DNA from: Sodalinema lacuna_A
GTDB lineage: Bacteria; Cyanobacteriota; Cyanobacteriia; Cyanobacteriales; Geitlerinemataceae
Assembly: GCA_900149785.2 (NCBI GenBank)
Contig: FSSI02000015.1
Span: 26,696 to 90,695, forward strand
Length of the DNA: 64,000 bases
Direction of reading: 5' to 3'
In this document: piece after piece, positions 1-8,809 of the stretch
How the letters are laid out: the number at the start of each line of letters is the position of its first letter
Numbering within the stretch: position 1 is the first letter of the stretch
The notes under the pieces: model-generated
The model's database searches: none
What the model was told of the DNA's origin: nothing
The model's input: only the letters and a program-made list of their open reading frames with translations
Program-made: the position numbers and the translations under genes

Positions 1-452
1 TCTTAGAACGCTGTCAGATTGCTCCTGAAGCCTTCGCCGAGGTTGTGGCCCAAGAACGCCAGGAGTTGCAGCGTCGAGAACAACGCTATCGGGGTGATCG
101 TCCAGTGCCGGTGATTCGCGATCGCACGGTCATTTTAGTCGATGACGGCGTGGCCACGGGGGCGACCATGTTGGCGGCGATCGCCAGTATACGCGCTCAA
201 GCGCCCCGAGCGTTAATTGTCGCCGTCCCCCTCGCGGCCCCCTCAATTTGCCAGGAGCTGCGTCATCATGTCGATGAGGTCATCTGTGGAGCTACCCCCC
301 ATCCCTTCCGCTATTTAGGACTGTGGTATGAGGACTTTTCCCCCACCAGCGACGACGATGTCTGTCAGTTGTTGTCCGCTTCTGAGTCTTGCGAGTCTTC
401 CGCCTCATCCGAGTCAGAGGACTTGGCCCCGGAGCCAAAATCCCAGCGTTGA
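1..452 (+). CDS. Phosphoribosyltransferase, 5' end missing
   Basis: The reading frame is open to the left edge (frame starting at base 3), so this is the C-terminal part of a larger gene; the GTG at 45 is only an internal possible start. The protein carries the type I phosphoribosyltransferase PRPP loop, VILVDDGVATGATM, encoded at about 129-170. It is followed by a hydrophobic strand and the C-terminal region expected of the family. Such proteins transfer a nucleobase or similar group to or from PRPP in the cytoplasm; the substrate cannot be told from this fragment. The last residues are Ser/Glu/Asp-rich and unconserved in appearance. The 3' end overlaps the convergent gene at 365-772 by 88 bases, which is long for a convergent pair. 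Confidence 0.85.
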   Translation, partial: LERCQIAPEAFAEVVAQERQELQRREQRYRGDRPVPVIRDRTVILVDDGVATGATMLAAIASIRAQAPRALIVAVPLAAPSICQELRHHVDEVICGATPHPFRYLGLWYEDFSPTSDDDVCQLLSASESCESSASSESEDLAPEPKSQR

Positions 453-772
453 ATAACCCCCAAGCGGGCTAGAAACACCTCCCACAGCGGCGAGGGACGG
501 CCTCGATGGATCACTTGTCGCTGGTGATGGTAGCGAGCCTGACGTTGGGCTAACTCTTGCAGGTGGTGGGGGGGTTCTTCTGTGCCGAAGCGACGAAAGG
601 CATCTGTGGGAAACTGGGGTGGGGGGTTCTGCGGGAGACGGCGATCGCTCCAAGCGGAGGTGACTGTTCCAGCAGCAATACCCCCTGCGCTCGCGAGTAA
701 GAGACTAATTAACGTATGATATCCCAAGAGTAAAAACACGACTAAAAACACAGATCCCCATTGCACTCCCAT
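365..772 (-). CDS. Small membrane protein of unknown function
   Basis: This predicted protein has one or two hydrophobic segments near its N terminus (VFLVVFLLLGYHTLISLLLA and the following GGIAAGTVTSA). A basic, proline-rich cytosolic-type tail and an acidic Ser/Asp/Glu C terminus follow. I place the start at the ATG at 772, which has a GAG nine bases upstream; an upstream GTG at 799 would add nine residues but lacks a ribosome site. I do not recognise the family. It overlaps the end of the phosphoribosyltransferase gene by 88 bases. The acidic C terminus lies in that overlap, so its composition may be constrained by the opposite strand. Coding is likely because of the hydrophobic segment and HIP1-compatible codon use, but there is no firm functional clue. 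Confidence 0.6.
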   Translation of the reverse strand: MGVQWGSVFLVVFLLLGYHTLISLLLASAGGIAAGTVTSAWSDRRLPQNPPPQFPTDAFRRFGTEEPPHHLQELAQRQARYHHQRQVIHRGRPSPLWEVFLARLGVIQRWDFGSGAKSSDSDEAEDSQDSEADNN

Positions 773-943
773 TGAGAAATCTCGTTGAGAAATATTCACG
801 ATATCACATTTTTTTTGGATTTTTTTGATGTCTTGCTAATCGTTTAATCTATTTAAAAACATAGGTCTTCAAACTAGACATCGTTGTGAACTAAACCCAG
901 ATACATTAGGCTTTTAAGCAATTTCAAAAGATAGGTAAAGCAC

Positions 944-1567
944 ATGGCAACATTTCTACGTGATCTCAGTTACCGCTATCAATGGCTTTATGACAGTATC
1001 TCTCGAACCGCCGCACTCAGCGTCGGTGGAGAAGATCGCTTCCGGACCTTAGCCCTAACCAATTTGGACATCGGGTCCGACAGTCTGATTTTAGATCTTT
1101 GTTGTGGCAGTGGACAAACCACCCGATATTTAGTCGAACGTTCAAACCAAGTCATTGGTTTAGATGCCTCACCACGCTCGATAGAACGTGCTAAACAGAA
1201 CGTTCCCCAGGCTGAGTATATCGAAGCCTTTGCCCAGGAACTCCCCTTTGAGGATAATCACTTTGACCTGGTGCATACCAGTGCCGCCTTGCATGAAATG
1301 AACCCGGAAACCCTCAATCGAATTGTCTGGCAGGTTTTCCGAGTCCTGAAACCGGGAGGAGTCTTTGCGATCGCCGACTTTCATCGGCCCACCAATCCAC
1401 TCGTTTGGCTAGGACTCGCACCCTTTTTCTGGGTATTTGAAACCGAAACCGCTTGGACATTCCTGGAGACTGATCTACCAGGATTACTCTCGGCTGTGGG
1501 CTTTCAGCGTTGCGATCGGCAACTCCATGCTGGAGGGAGTTTACAGATTATTCAGGGTTACAAATAG
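944..1567 (+). CDS. Class I SAM-dependent methyltransferase
   Basis: The 207-residue protein shows the class I methyltransferase fold motifs in order: motif I LILDLCCGSGQTTRYL near residue 48, an acidic residue ending strand 2 (VIGLDAS), FDLVHTSAALHEM for motif II/post-I, and VLKPGGVFAIADF for motif III. It resembles the Methyltransf_11/UbiE-like group that modifies small molecules such as quinones or lipids, but the substrate is not readable from sequence. It stands alone: the upstream gene is on the other strand and the downstream gene is convergent. A strong hairpin at 1613-1636 separates it from the next gene. Confidence 0.88.
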   Translation: MATFLRDLSYRYQWLYDSISRTAALSVGGEDRFRTLALTNLDIGSDSLILDLCCGSGQTTRYLVERSNQVIGLDASPRSIERAKQNVPQAEYIEAFAQELPFEDNHFDLVHTSAALHEMNPETLNRIVWQVFRVLKPGGVFAIADFHRPTNPLVWLGLAPFFWVFETETAWTFLETDLPGLLSAVGFQRCDRQLHAGGSLQIIQGYK

Positions 1568-1612
1568 TTTCAAAAACAGTGTTACAAATCGTCCACCGCT
1601 CCCAGGCGCTCC

Positions 1613-1636
1613 CGGGGCGAAATTGTCTTCGCCCCG
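1613..1636. terminator. Hairpin between convergent genes
   Basis: A perfect 9-bp stem (CGGGGCGAA with TTCGCCCCG) closes a six-base loop between the stop codons of two convergent genes at 1567 and 1645. There is no clear T tract on either side, so it may act as a bidirectional terminator or as an mRNA 3' end stabiliser rather than as a classical intrinsic terminator. Confidence 0.5.
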
Positions 1637-1644
1637 AGTATGTC

Positions 1645-2751
1645 TTAATTACGGGTGCGGGGATACGCCTCACTGACAAAGCCCAACTCAAACAATTGGC
1701 GATAAGCATTCTGTCCCAAATCACGAGTTGGATTTTGAGATTCAACAATTTGCACCAGCAACGGAATCGCCAACTCAGGATTATCCTGAGAGCGATGGAG
1801 GAGCGCCAACTGATAGGTCGCTTCATCCCGTCGTTGGGCAGCGCTGAGGGCTAAATTGCGCTGTTCCTCAAAAATTGGCCCATCCAATCCCGAGAACGCC
1901 GAGGCCAGATCTTGATAGAGATTCGAGACCTGATTTCCCAACTCTCGGGCCTCTTGCAACGTCGCTGCTGCACCTTCATAGTCTTCATTAGACACCGCTG
2001 CGCTGGCATCATCCATTAACTGATCGATGCCGGCAAAGGTCAACAGAGAATCCGAAGCCAGAACCGCTGGGGCCTCACCCTGGGCTTCGAGTTCATCGAG
2101 AACCTCCGTGGCGGCTTCGAGATCTTCGCGAGCCTCGGTCAGTTCGTTGCTCGTATTCGCCTCCTCATCCTCAACGGGTTCGATCGCCTCAGCTTCGGAC
2201 GACGGTTGTTCGAGGGCAAAATCCGAGCTAACAAAGCCCAACTCATAGAGTTGACGATAGGACTGATTCCCCAGGGGACGAGTGGGATTTTGGGAGCGCA
2301 CCACCTGAACCAATAGGGGAACCGCTAGTTCTGGGTTGTTCTGAGCGCGGTGTAGCCGAGCCAGTTGATAGGTGGCTGTATCCCGCAGTTGTGCGGCTTC
2401 GAGGGCTTGATTGCGTTGTCGTTGGAAAATTCGGTTGTCAATTCCTGAAAAGTTCGTCGAAAGCTGCTGATAAAAGTTCGAGAGTTGATTACTAATCTCT
2501 CGGGCCTCTTGCAGCTTGCGAATGGCTAGGCTGTAGTCCTGATCCGAGACAGCGGCGGTGGCCTCATCAATCAGGGATTCAATGCCCGGTAGACTGAGAA
2601 TACTATCTTCCATGGGAACCCGAATCGCCGTTTGTGAGTTCGTCTCAGTTTGGGCCATGGCTCGGGTTGGGGTCACGGTGGAGGCGGCGATCGCCAACAG
2701 GGTTACAGCAGAGGAGAGATGCCAAAAACGGGGTTTAGATTGGAGGAGCAT
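1645..2751 (-). CDS. Secreted protein with two copies of a helical domain
   Basis: The 368-residue protein begins with a signal-peptide-like stretch (SAVTLLAIAASTVTPTRAMA) and so is probably exported. The mature part is two homologous units of about 125 residues, roughly residues 50-175 and 235-360. They are joined by an acidic Glu/Ala-rich linker. Each unit runs through a GI-(D/E)-x-L-(I/M)-D start, an AREL/REISNQ helix, an EAAQLRD/SAAQRRD helix, a YQLA-LHR TPR-like segment, and an ending SQNPTR-x-LG-x-x-(S/A)YRQL-(Y/F)ELGFVS. The helical, TPR-like pattern suggests protein binding in the periplasm. I do not recognise a named family. Confidence 0.75.
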   Translation of the reverse strand: MLLQSKPRFWHLSSAVTLLAIAASTVTPTRAMAQTETNSQTAIRVPMEDSILSLPGIESLIDEATAAVSDQDYSLAIRKLQEAREISNQLSNFYQQLSTNFSGIDNRIFQRQRNQALEAAQLRDTATYQLARLHRAQNNPELAVPLLVQVVRSQNPTRPLGNQSYRQLYELGFVSSDFALEQPSSEAEAIEPVEDEEANTSNELTEAREDLEAATEVLDELEAQGEAPAVLASDSLLTFAGIDQLMDDASAAVSNEDYEGAAATLQEARELGNQVSNLYQDLASAFSGLDGPIFEEQRNLALSAAQRRDEATYQLALLHRSQDNPELAIPLLVQIVESQNPTRDLGQNAYRQLFELGFVSEAYPRTRN

Positions 2752-3083
2752 GGACAGAGTTACCAGTTAGAATAGGGAGTCCGAACGAGAGACGGTTGGG
2801 ATAGAAATTGACAATTCAAATAAGACACGTTAAGAGTATAAAACTTTTGCAAGGCAAGAGTTGTCGTTTTTGAATATGTCTTACTTCTTGTGGCGAATAC
2901 AAGAAAACGGAAGACGGCCGTAGCCGAATGCCGATGACGGCAGAACGATTCAGAGTGCAGAGGTATCTTAACATCTCACCTTATCGGGGGATCAATCCGG
3001 AGATCCTTTGCTCGTTGGCAGAGATTCTCCGCTAAGATAGCGGTGGATTTTGGCGAACCTAACATGAGCCGGAGGTGTCGAAC
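2752..3083. other. Divergent intergenic region, 332 bp
   Basis: This lies between two divergently transcribed genes and should hold both promoters. It contains a TTGACA at about 2808 but no properly spaced -10 box that I can defend. It also has an AT-rich patch around 2815-2880, and two GATC sites flanking a CCGG at about 2989-3003. I see no RNA gene or reading frame that looks coding. Confidence 0.4.
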
Positions 3084-5159
3084 GTGGCCGATGACTTAAC
3101 ACTACAACGGGGAGGCGAAACCCTTGCCCTGAGAAAGACGCAAACTCGTTTCACGGCTCGTCCACAAGCGCCCGAGGCGATCGCAACATTAGCGCAACAG
3201 GTGACGGCCCAATGTTTAAATCAAATCCCCGTGGGGTCGCGAACCGAGGCGGTCCTGCTTGAATTCGAGGTGGCCGAGGCCAGCCAACTCACCCCAACCA
3301 TGGACCGCACTCGCGATCGCCGCGATGTCGCCTTTGTCAGCCATGTTTATTCCCTCATCGACAATCCAGGAACCCTAGTCTATCTCGCCGACGATCTAAC
3401 CATCCAGTTTGCCGAGTCCGTCAGCCAACCGGCACGTCAAGCCCTAACCGAGTCCTTAGGCTTAGGCGATGAAGCCCCCCTCGTGGGCCTAGACAATGCC
3501 TTTATCTACCGAGTTACCCGAGAGGCGATCGAAAATCCCATCAAAATTGCCAATCGACTCATCGAGCGTGACGACATTCTGGCCGCTGAACCGAACATTG
3601 TCACCCACAGCGCCCCGAGTTATCGACCGAGCGATCGCTACTATCCCCAACAGTGGTATCTCAACCATCAGGGGGGGCCAGACTTAGCCCCCGACTCCCA
3701 TATTGCCGCCGAACAGGCTTGGGACATCACCCGAGGCGATCGCAGTATCGTCGTGGCCATCGCTGATGATGCCATTGACTTAAACCACCCCGACTTTCAA
3801 GGTATCGGTAAAATCGTCGCCCCCCGAGACTTCCGCAACCAGGACGGCTTACCCCTCCCCGAACGAGACAGTGACAACCACGGTACCGCCTGCGCCGGAG
3901 TGTGCCTGGCCGAAGAAACCGGCGAGGGAATCGTCGGCATTGCCCCCGGTTGCGCCCTCATGCCCCTGGCCACCTCCGGCTATTTAGACGACCGTTCCAT
4001 CGAAGAACTGTTTGACTGGGCCAGCCAGCGGGGGGCTTCCGTCATCTCCTGTAGTTGGGGGGCCAGTGCGGTCTATTTCCGTCTGTCCTTGCGACAACGG
4101 GCCGCCGTGACCCGGGCAGCGCGGCTGGGCCGTCATGGCAAAGGCTGTGTCATCGTGTTTGCGGCCGGAAATGCCAACCGTCCCACCCAGGGCGAGATTA
4201 ACGAACAGGGTTGGACTAAAAACATTCTCTCAGGCACCACTAAATGGCTTAGTGGCTTTGCCGCCCATCCCGATGTGATTGCCGTGTCGGCCTGTACGAG
4301 CTTAAATCAGAAAGCCGCCTACAGTAACTGGGGACAAGAAATTTCCGTCTGCGCCCCGAGTAATAATGCCCCTCCAGGAATTTGGCTTCAGGAAACGGGC
4401 TATGTGAATACCGCCCCGGTGATTCGTAAATCCTTGTTAGGGAAGGGGATTTTTACGAGCGATCGCAGCGGAGATCCAGGCTACAGTCCCAGTGACTACA
4501 CCCATGGCTTTGGTGGGACTTCCAGCGCCTGTCCCTTGGTGGCGGGGGTGGCGGCCTTGGTGTTATCGGTTAATCCCAACCTCACAGCGGCGGAGGTGAG
4601 AACCATTTTAGAGAAAACCGCCGATAAAATTGTTGACCCTGAGAGTGATCCCCAATTGGGGACTCGCTTTGGTCAGTATGACGGCGATGGTCATTCCAAG
4701 TGGTTTGGCTATGGCAAAGTCAACGCCTACCAAGCGGTCTTAGCGGCAAAACAGCAGTCCCAAGCGCCCTTATCCGTGACGCGACGAGTTCGCGGCCGCA
4801 ATGATCGCCAGATGGCAATTCCCGATGGTGACGCCAACGGAATCACCAGTCCGATTCGGGTTCGCGACAATTTAACGGTTCTCGAACTCGAAATTCTCGT
4901 AGAACTCGACCATCCCGACTGGGGAGATTTAGAGGTGATGCTGATCGCGCCCGAAGGAGAATCGGTCATGCTTCAGGGGCGAGGAACGCGGGGCCAAGGA
5001 CCGTTCCGGCAACGCTACGATTTCAACAATACCCCTCAGCTGAAGCGTTTGTTTGCCAGCACTGCCGAGGGAAACTGGGCGTTAAAGGTTTGCGATCGCG
5101 CGGCGGGAGATACCGGGGTTCTTAACGTTTGGCAGTTAACCGTCGGGTTAGGCTCGTAA
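3084..5159 (+). CDS. prcA: PrcA-type subtilisin-like serine protease with P domain
   Basis: This is an S8 family peptidase. Using the GTG at 3084 (GGAGG eight bases upstream), the catalytic triad falls at Asp228 (VAIADDAIDLNHPDF), His266 (DSDNHGTACAGV) and Ser480 (GFGGTSSACPLVAG), with the oxyanion Asn in VFAAGNANRP. About 190 N-terminal residues look like a propeptide. The last roughly 130 residues form a proprotein-convertase P domain (LEILVELDHPDWGDLEVMLI ending in GNWALKVCDRAAGDTGVLNVW). This layout matches the cyanobacterial calcium-dependent protease PrcA of Anabaena. No signal peptide is visible, so it may be cytoplasmic or released by lysis. An alternative GTG at 3075 overlaps the ribosome site and is less likely. 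Confidence 0.85.
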   Translation: MADDLTLQRGGETLALRKTQTRFTARPQAPEAIATLAQQVTAQCLNQIPVGSRTEAVLLEFEVAEASQLTPTMDRTRDRRDVAFVSHVYSLIDNPGTLVYLADDLTIQFAESVSQPARQALTESLGLGDEAPLVGLDNAFIYRVTREAIENPIKIANRLIERDDILAAEPNIVTHSAPSYRPSDRYYPQQWYLNHQGGPDLAPDSHIAAEQAWDITRGDRSIVVAIADDAIDLNHPDFQGIGKIVAPRDFRNQDGLPLPERDSDNHGTACAGVCLAEETGEGIVGIAPGCALMPLATSGYLDDRSIEELFDWASQRGASVISCSWGASAVYFRLSLRQRAAVTRAARLGRHGKGCVIVFAAGNANRPTQGEINEQGWTKNILSGTTKWLSGFAAHPDVIAVSACTSLNQKAAYSNWGQEISVCAPSNNAPPGIWLQETGYVNTAPVIRKSLLGKGIFTSDRSGDPGYSPSDYTHGFGGTSSACPLVAGVAALVLSVNPNLTAAEVRTILEKTADKIVDPESDPQLGTRFGQYDGDGHSKWFGYGKVNAYQAVLAAKQQSQAPLSVTRRVRGRNDRQMAIPDGDANGITSPIRVRDNLTVLELEILVELDHPDWGDLEVMLIAPEGESVMLQGRGTRGQGPFRQRYDFNNTPQLKRLFASTAEGNWALKVCDRAAGDTGVLNVWQLTVGLGS

Positions 5160-5340
5160 ACAAAGGTCTCCAAGGGCAACACCGCAATTGTCATGTCATC
5201 GCCATGGTCAGATGTCGCATCTTCCCAGAGAGCGATCTAAAATCGAGAGTATTCTCAAGGGCGGCGTCACGGCCGGCGATGCCGGCGATCGCCTCCCAAC
5301 AGACCCCTCAACTCGACTATCCTCAACCGGAGCCAAATCT

Positions 5341-6594
5341 GTGAGTCCAGACACGACCCTCGATCAAGCCGCTACCCTCTCCTACGACACCGCGACCTTT
5401 GACCAGTATGTGATGAAAACCTATGGACGGTTTCCCATCGCCCTGACCCACGGCGAGGGCTGTCGGGTCTGGGATGCCCAGGAGAAGGAGTATTTAGACT
5501 TTGTAGCCGGAATTGCCACCTGTACCCTCGGTCACGCTCACCCCAAGCTCATCGAAGCTGTAACCGAGCAGATCAAAACCCTGCACCATGTCTCGAACCT
5601 GTACTACATTCCCCCCCAAGGCGCGTTAGCCGAATGGCTCGTGACCCATTCGGCGGCCGATCGCGCCTTCTTTTGTAACTCAGGGGCCGAAGCCAACGAA
5701 GGAGCCATCAAACTAGCCCGCAAATATGCCCACACAGTCCGAGGCATCGAGACACCCACCATTATCACCGCGACCGCCAGCTTCCATGGCCGCACTCTGG
5801 CCACCATTACCGCCACCGGACAACCCAAATATCAAAAGAACTTTAATCCCCTGGTTCCTGGCTTTGTCTATAGCCCCTATAACGACATTGACGCCCTAGA
5901 GGCCACCATTGCCGAGTTAGATGCCGAAACGCCCCAAGTGGCGGCCATTATGCTAGAAGCCCTCCAGGGAGAAGGGGGCGTTCGCCCTGGGGACAAACCA
6001 TTTTTCCAACGGGTGCGCCAACTCTGTGACGAGAAGGATATCTTGCTGATTCTCGATGAAGTGCAAGTCGGTGTGGGGCGGACCGGACAGATCTGGGGCT
6101 ATGAGAACTTAGGCATTGAACCGGATATCTTCACCAGTGCTAAGGGCCTCGGCGGTGGAATTCCCATTGGTGCGCTGCTGTGCAAGTCGAGTTGTGATGT
6201 CTTTGAACCGGGAGACCATGCCAGTACCTTTGGCGGGAATCCCTTCGCCTGTGGTGTGGCGCTGTCCGTCTGTCAGATGGTGGAGAAACCGGAATTTTTG
6301 CAACAGGTGCGCGATCGCGGGCAACAGTTACGCCAAGGATTGCAAGCCATCGCCACGGAGTTTCCGGCGGTTGTGGCTGAGGTTCGCGGTTGGGGGCTAA
6401 TCAATGGCCTCGAACTCAAGGCTGAGATTGAGTTAACCTCAATTGCTGTGGTGAAAGCGGTCATGGAACAGGGACTGCTACTGGTTCCCGCTGGCCCCAA
6501 AGTGGTGCGATTCGTTCCTCCCCTGATTGTCTCAGAGGCGGAGGTTGACCGCGCCCTCGGGATTCTCCGGACGGCCCTATCCTCAATGGCGTAA
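5341..6594 (+). CDS. argD: Acetylornithine aminotransferase (class III)
   Basis: This PLP-dependent class III transaminase converts N-acetylglutamate semialdehyde and glutamate to N-acetylornithine in arginine synthesis; it may also act in related diaminopimelate chemistry. Visible motifs are the Gly/Ser phosphate-binding segment FFCNSGAEANEGAIKLARK, the LILDEVQVGVGRTG Asp site and the Schiff-base Lys268 in FTSAKGLGGGIPIGAL. The C-terminal VVRFVPPLIVSEAEVDRAL is typical. The frame is open upstream to 5188, but that extension is Ser/Arg-rich and unlike the family. The GTG at 5341 preceded by GGAG gives 417 residues, the usual length. It follows the protease gene in the same direction, but the spacing of about 180 bases suggests its own promoter. 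Confidence 0.92.
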   Translation: MSPDTTLDQAATLSYDTATFDQYVMKTYGRFPIALTHGEGCRVWDAQEKEYLDFVAGIATCTLGHAHPKLIEAVTEQIKTLHHVSNLYYIPPQGALAEWLVTHSAADRAFFCNSGAEANEGAIKLARKYAHTVRGIETPTIITATASFHGRTLATITATGQPKYQKNFNPLVPGFVYSPYNDIDALEATIAELDAETPQVAAIMLEALQGEGGVRPGDKPFFQRVRQLCDEKDILLILDEVQVGVGRTGQIWGYENLGIEPDIFTSAKGLGGGIPIGALLCKSSCDVFEPGDHASTFGGNPFACGVALSVCQMVEKPEFLQQVRDRGQQLRQGLQAIATEFPAVVAEVRGWGLINGLELKAEIELTSIAVVKAVMEQGLLLVPAGPKVVRFVPPLIVSEAEVDRALGILRTALSSMA

Positions 6595-6632
6595 TTCCCG
6601 TTAGCCCTCCTGAAGCCATTCTCGACTGCTGT

Positions 6633-7685
6633 ATGACCGTCACCTCTTCTCCCCTCGATCTGGCTGAAGCCTATTTGGATGAGTATGTCTCCCCCCAGGC
6701 GAATCGCATTGATCACGATCCTCACGCCCTAGAAACAGCTTTTCTGGGTTTGGGCGATCGCGAGTTGCTCACCTTACGGGCCGACAACCAAGTTCTCTTT
6801 CGTCGCTTCCAAGAAACCATCTCTCGCCATTCCGGGGCCTTGGCCTTCCTACAAACCCAGCACCAAAGTGCCGCCGCCCTAATCCGCCGCAGCTCCAATT
6901 CTGGCTTGCGAGAGGACTATTTACCCCATTTAGCCACCGGAAAACGACGGGTGGGCGTGGGCTTTTCTCACCTGCGTCGTCCGGGACCACCGCCGATGCA
7001 AGCCCGACTGGTTCCTGGAGGCTATCAACTCGATGGGTTTATTCCTTGGATTACCGGCGCAACCCTGTTTGAGAGCTTTATTTTAGGGGCGATGTTGCCG
7101 GATGGAACCTCGGTGTTTGGCATGATGCCCTTCCGTAGTTGTCAGGAGGAGCGAGGGGGAGAGATTAAGATCAGTTCGCCGCTGGAGATGGCGGCGTTGA
7201 CCTCCACGAATACGGTCACGGCCGAGGTGAAGGGGTGGTTCTTACCTGATGACCAGGTGATCTGTCTGAAACCGCCCCATTGGATGCAGCAAAACAGTCA
7301 AGCCAATGTGCTACATCATGGCTTTTTTGCCCTCGGTTGCGCTCGGGCTGGGTTGGATGTGTTGCTGCAAGCCGCACAGAAGAAACAACTTCCCTTTTTA
7401 CAGCAAACTTGGAACCATCTTGATGCTGAATTGGGGGCCTGTCGTCAAGCCTTTTTTGAGAGTGAAGATGAGGGGACCCGGTCCTATGGCGATCGCCTGA
7501 GGTTGCGGGCCTGGGCCATTGACTTAGCGGGCCGCTGTAGCTATGGGGCGATCGCCGCCTCGGGGGGTGCGGCCAACAGTTGTCAACATCCGGCCCAACG
7601 CATTTATCGAGAAGCCTTAGTGTATGCGGTATCTGGACAGACCCCGGATGTGATGGAAGCGACGCTAAACCGCCTGCAACGCTAA
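6633..7685 (+). CDS. Acyl-CoA dehydrogenase-like protein
   Basis: The 350-residue protein has the layout of a short acyl-CoA dehydrogenase superfamily member. It has an all-helical start, a central beta-rich region (RRVGVGFSHLRRPGPPP, then VPGGYQLDGFIPWITGA, which resembles the FAD/substrate beta domain), and a C-terminal helical bundle. These flavoenzymes oxidise acyl thioesters or related substrates. The protein is shorter than classical dehydrogenases (about 380 residues), and I cannot identify the catalytic glutamate, so substrate and even activity are uncertain. It starts 38 bases after argD and may be co-transcribed with it. Confidence 0.65.
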   Translation: MTVTSSPLDLAEAYLDEYVSPQANRIDHDPHALETAFLGLGDRELLTLRADNQVLFRRFQETISRHSGALAFLQTQHQSAAALIRRSSNSGLREDYLPHLATGKRRVGVGFSHLRRPGPPPMQARLVPGGYQLDGFIPWITGATLFESFILGAMLPDGTSVFGMMPFRSCQEERGGEIKISSPLEMAALTSTNTVTAEVKGWFLPDDQVICLKPPHWMQQNSQANVLHHGFFALGCARAGLDVLLQAAQKKQLPFLQQTWNHLDAELGACRQAFFESEDEGTRSYGDRLRLRAWAIDLAGRCSYGAIAASGGAANSCQHPAQRIYREALVYAVSGQTPDVMEATLNRLQR

Positions 7686-7774
7686 GGGGGGTTCCACGCC
7701 AAACCGGCCGCAAACGGGACAGGTTGCGATAGTCTAAAGTTTGTGTAAATTGATGCAATTTTGAGGAGGTTATC

Positions 7775-8224
7775 TTGGAACGAACATTTTTGATGATTAA
7801 GCCTGACGGCGTACAACGGGGACTCGTGGGCGAGGTGATTCGCCGCTTTGAAGCGAAAGGCTTCACCCTCGTTGGACTCAAGCTGATGTCCGTCAGCAAG
7901 GAATTAGCGGAACAACATTACGATGTTCACCGGGATAAGCCGTTTTTCAAAGGATTGGTGGACTTCATTACCTCCTCTCCTGTGGTCGCGATGGTTTGGG
8001 AAGGAGACGGTGTTGTCGCCGGCGCTCGTACGATTATTGGCGCAACCAACCCGCTGACGGCGTCTCCGGGGACCATTCGTGGCGATTTCGGCTTAAATAT
8101 CGGACGCAATCTTATTCATGGCTCTGATGCGGTGGAAACGGCGAATCGGGAAATTGACTTATGGTTCTCTGAAGGGGAACTGGTCAGTTGGACGCCGGCG
8201 CTGAACCCTTGGTTAGAAGAATAA
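7775..8224 (+). CDS. ndk: Nucleoside diphosphate kinase
   Basis: NDK transfers the gamma phosphate between nucleoside triphosphates and diphosphates through a phosphohistidine. The whole 149-residue family length is present: RTFLMIKPDGVQRGLVGEV at the start, the Kpn-loop region GATNPLTASPGTIRGDFG, and the active-site histidine in NLIHGSDAVETANREI. Translation starts at a TTG preceded by a good GAGGAGG-like site at about 7763. A long hairpin follows the stop at 8247-8282, and psaM lies 195 bases downstream. Confidence 0.96.
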   Translation: MERTFLMIKPDGVQRGLVGEVIRRFEAKGFTLVGLKLMSVSKELAEQHYDVHRDKPFFKGLVDFITSSPVVAMVWEGDGVVAGARTIIGATNPLTASPGTIRGDFGLNIGRNLIHGSDAVETANREIDLWFSEGELVSWTPALNPWLEE

Positions 8225-8246
8225 CGACGTTGGTATGAGTCACCCC

Positions 8247-8282
8247 AGAACCGACGCCCTCAGGCTGAGTGGTGTCGGTTCT
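8247..8282. terminator. Long hairpin downstream of ndk
   Basis: AGAACCGAC at 8247-8255 pairs with GTCGGTTCT at 8274-8282, and the stem extends inward through GCC/GGT and CTC/GAG. The result is an almost fully paired 36-base element about 22 bases after the ndk stop. No T tract follows, so it may be a terminator or a 3' stabilising structure between ndk and psaM. Confidence 0.5.
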
Positions 8283-8419
8283 GAGGTGCGAGTCGCCCCA
8301 AATTTCAGGGGAATTCTCGTGTTTTTTTATGAAAAATTATTACACTTTTGCTCAAAATCGTTAACTTTGATCGAGAGTAGTGAACGATTGGACTAAATAT
8401 ACAGGAGTTTTCAGGTCTT

Positions 8420-8509
8420 ATGTCTGATGTTCAAGTCTTAGCTGCGTTAGTTGTCGCCATTATTCCGGGTATCCTGGCGTTCCGCCTGTCGACGGAACTT
8501 TATAAATAA
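8420..8509 (+). CDS. psaM: Photosystem I reaction centre subunit XII (PsaM)
   Basis: A 29-residue reading frame encodes MSDVQVLAALVVAIIPGILA followed by FRLSTELYK. This is the complete PsaM pattern: a short N terminus, one membrane helix, and the conserved C-terminal FRLSTELYK. PsaM sits in photosystem I near PsaB and stabilises the trimer region and carotenoid or chlorophyll binding. AGGAG at 8402-8406 lies somewhat far from the ATG, so the ribosome site may be the AGG at 8413. It is probably transcribed from its own promoter in the AT-rich stretch at 8320-8400. At 29 residues it is below the length cut-off of many gene callers. Confidence 0.95.
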   Translation: MSDVQVLAALVVAIIPGILAFRLSTELYK

Positions 8510-8809
8510 GGCGGTCATCCAACAGGTTCTTGTTGGTCTGTTTTGTCTGGGAGTTTCGCCACGTGCGGGACTCCCATTGCTTTGGCCAGTTGTGGCGACC
8601 CGGTTCTCGCTAGACGGAAAGGTTTTCCAAAATGGGAGTTCTGTGGCTCTGAGTTTGGTTAAACTAGAGGGGGATCTCGGGAGTAGGAGATGGGGTGCGT
8701 CAGTCGGCTTGCCAAAATGGCTCTGTTTCGATTCAATTTGAACTATTCCCCCCACTCATGCTGTATTCACAGCAGGTCAATCGATGTGAGCTTATCTTCA
8801 GACTGAATC

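Noticed and set aside
2808..2843. A sigma-70 type promoter with TTGACA and TATAAA
   Set aside because: The spacer is about 23 bases, too long for a normal promoter.
8451..8741. A 96-codon frame on the plus strand
   Set aside because: It overlaps psaM in a different frame, has no ribosome site, and its product has no recognisable pattern.
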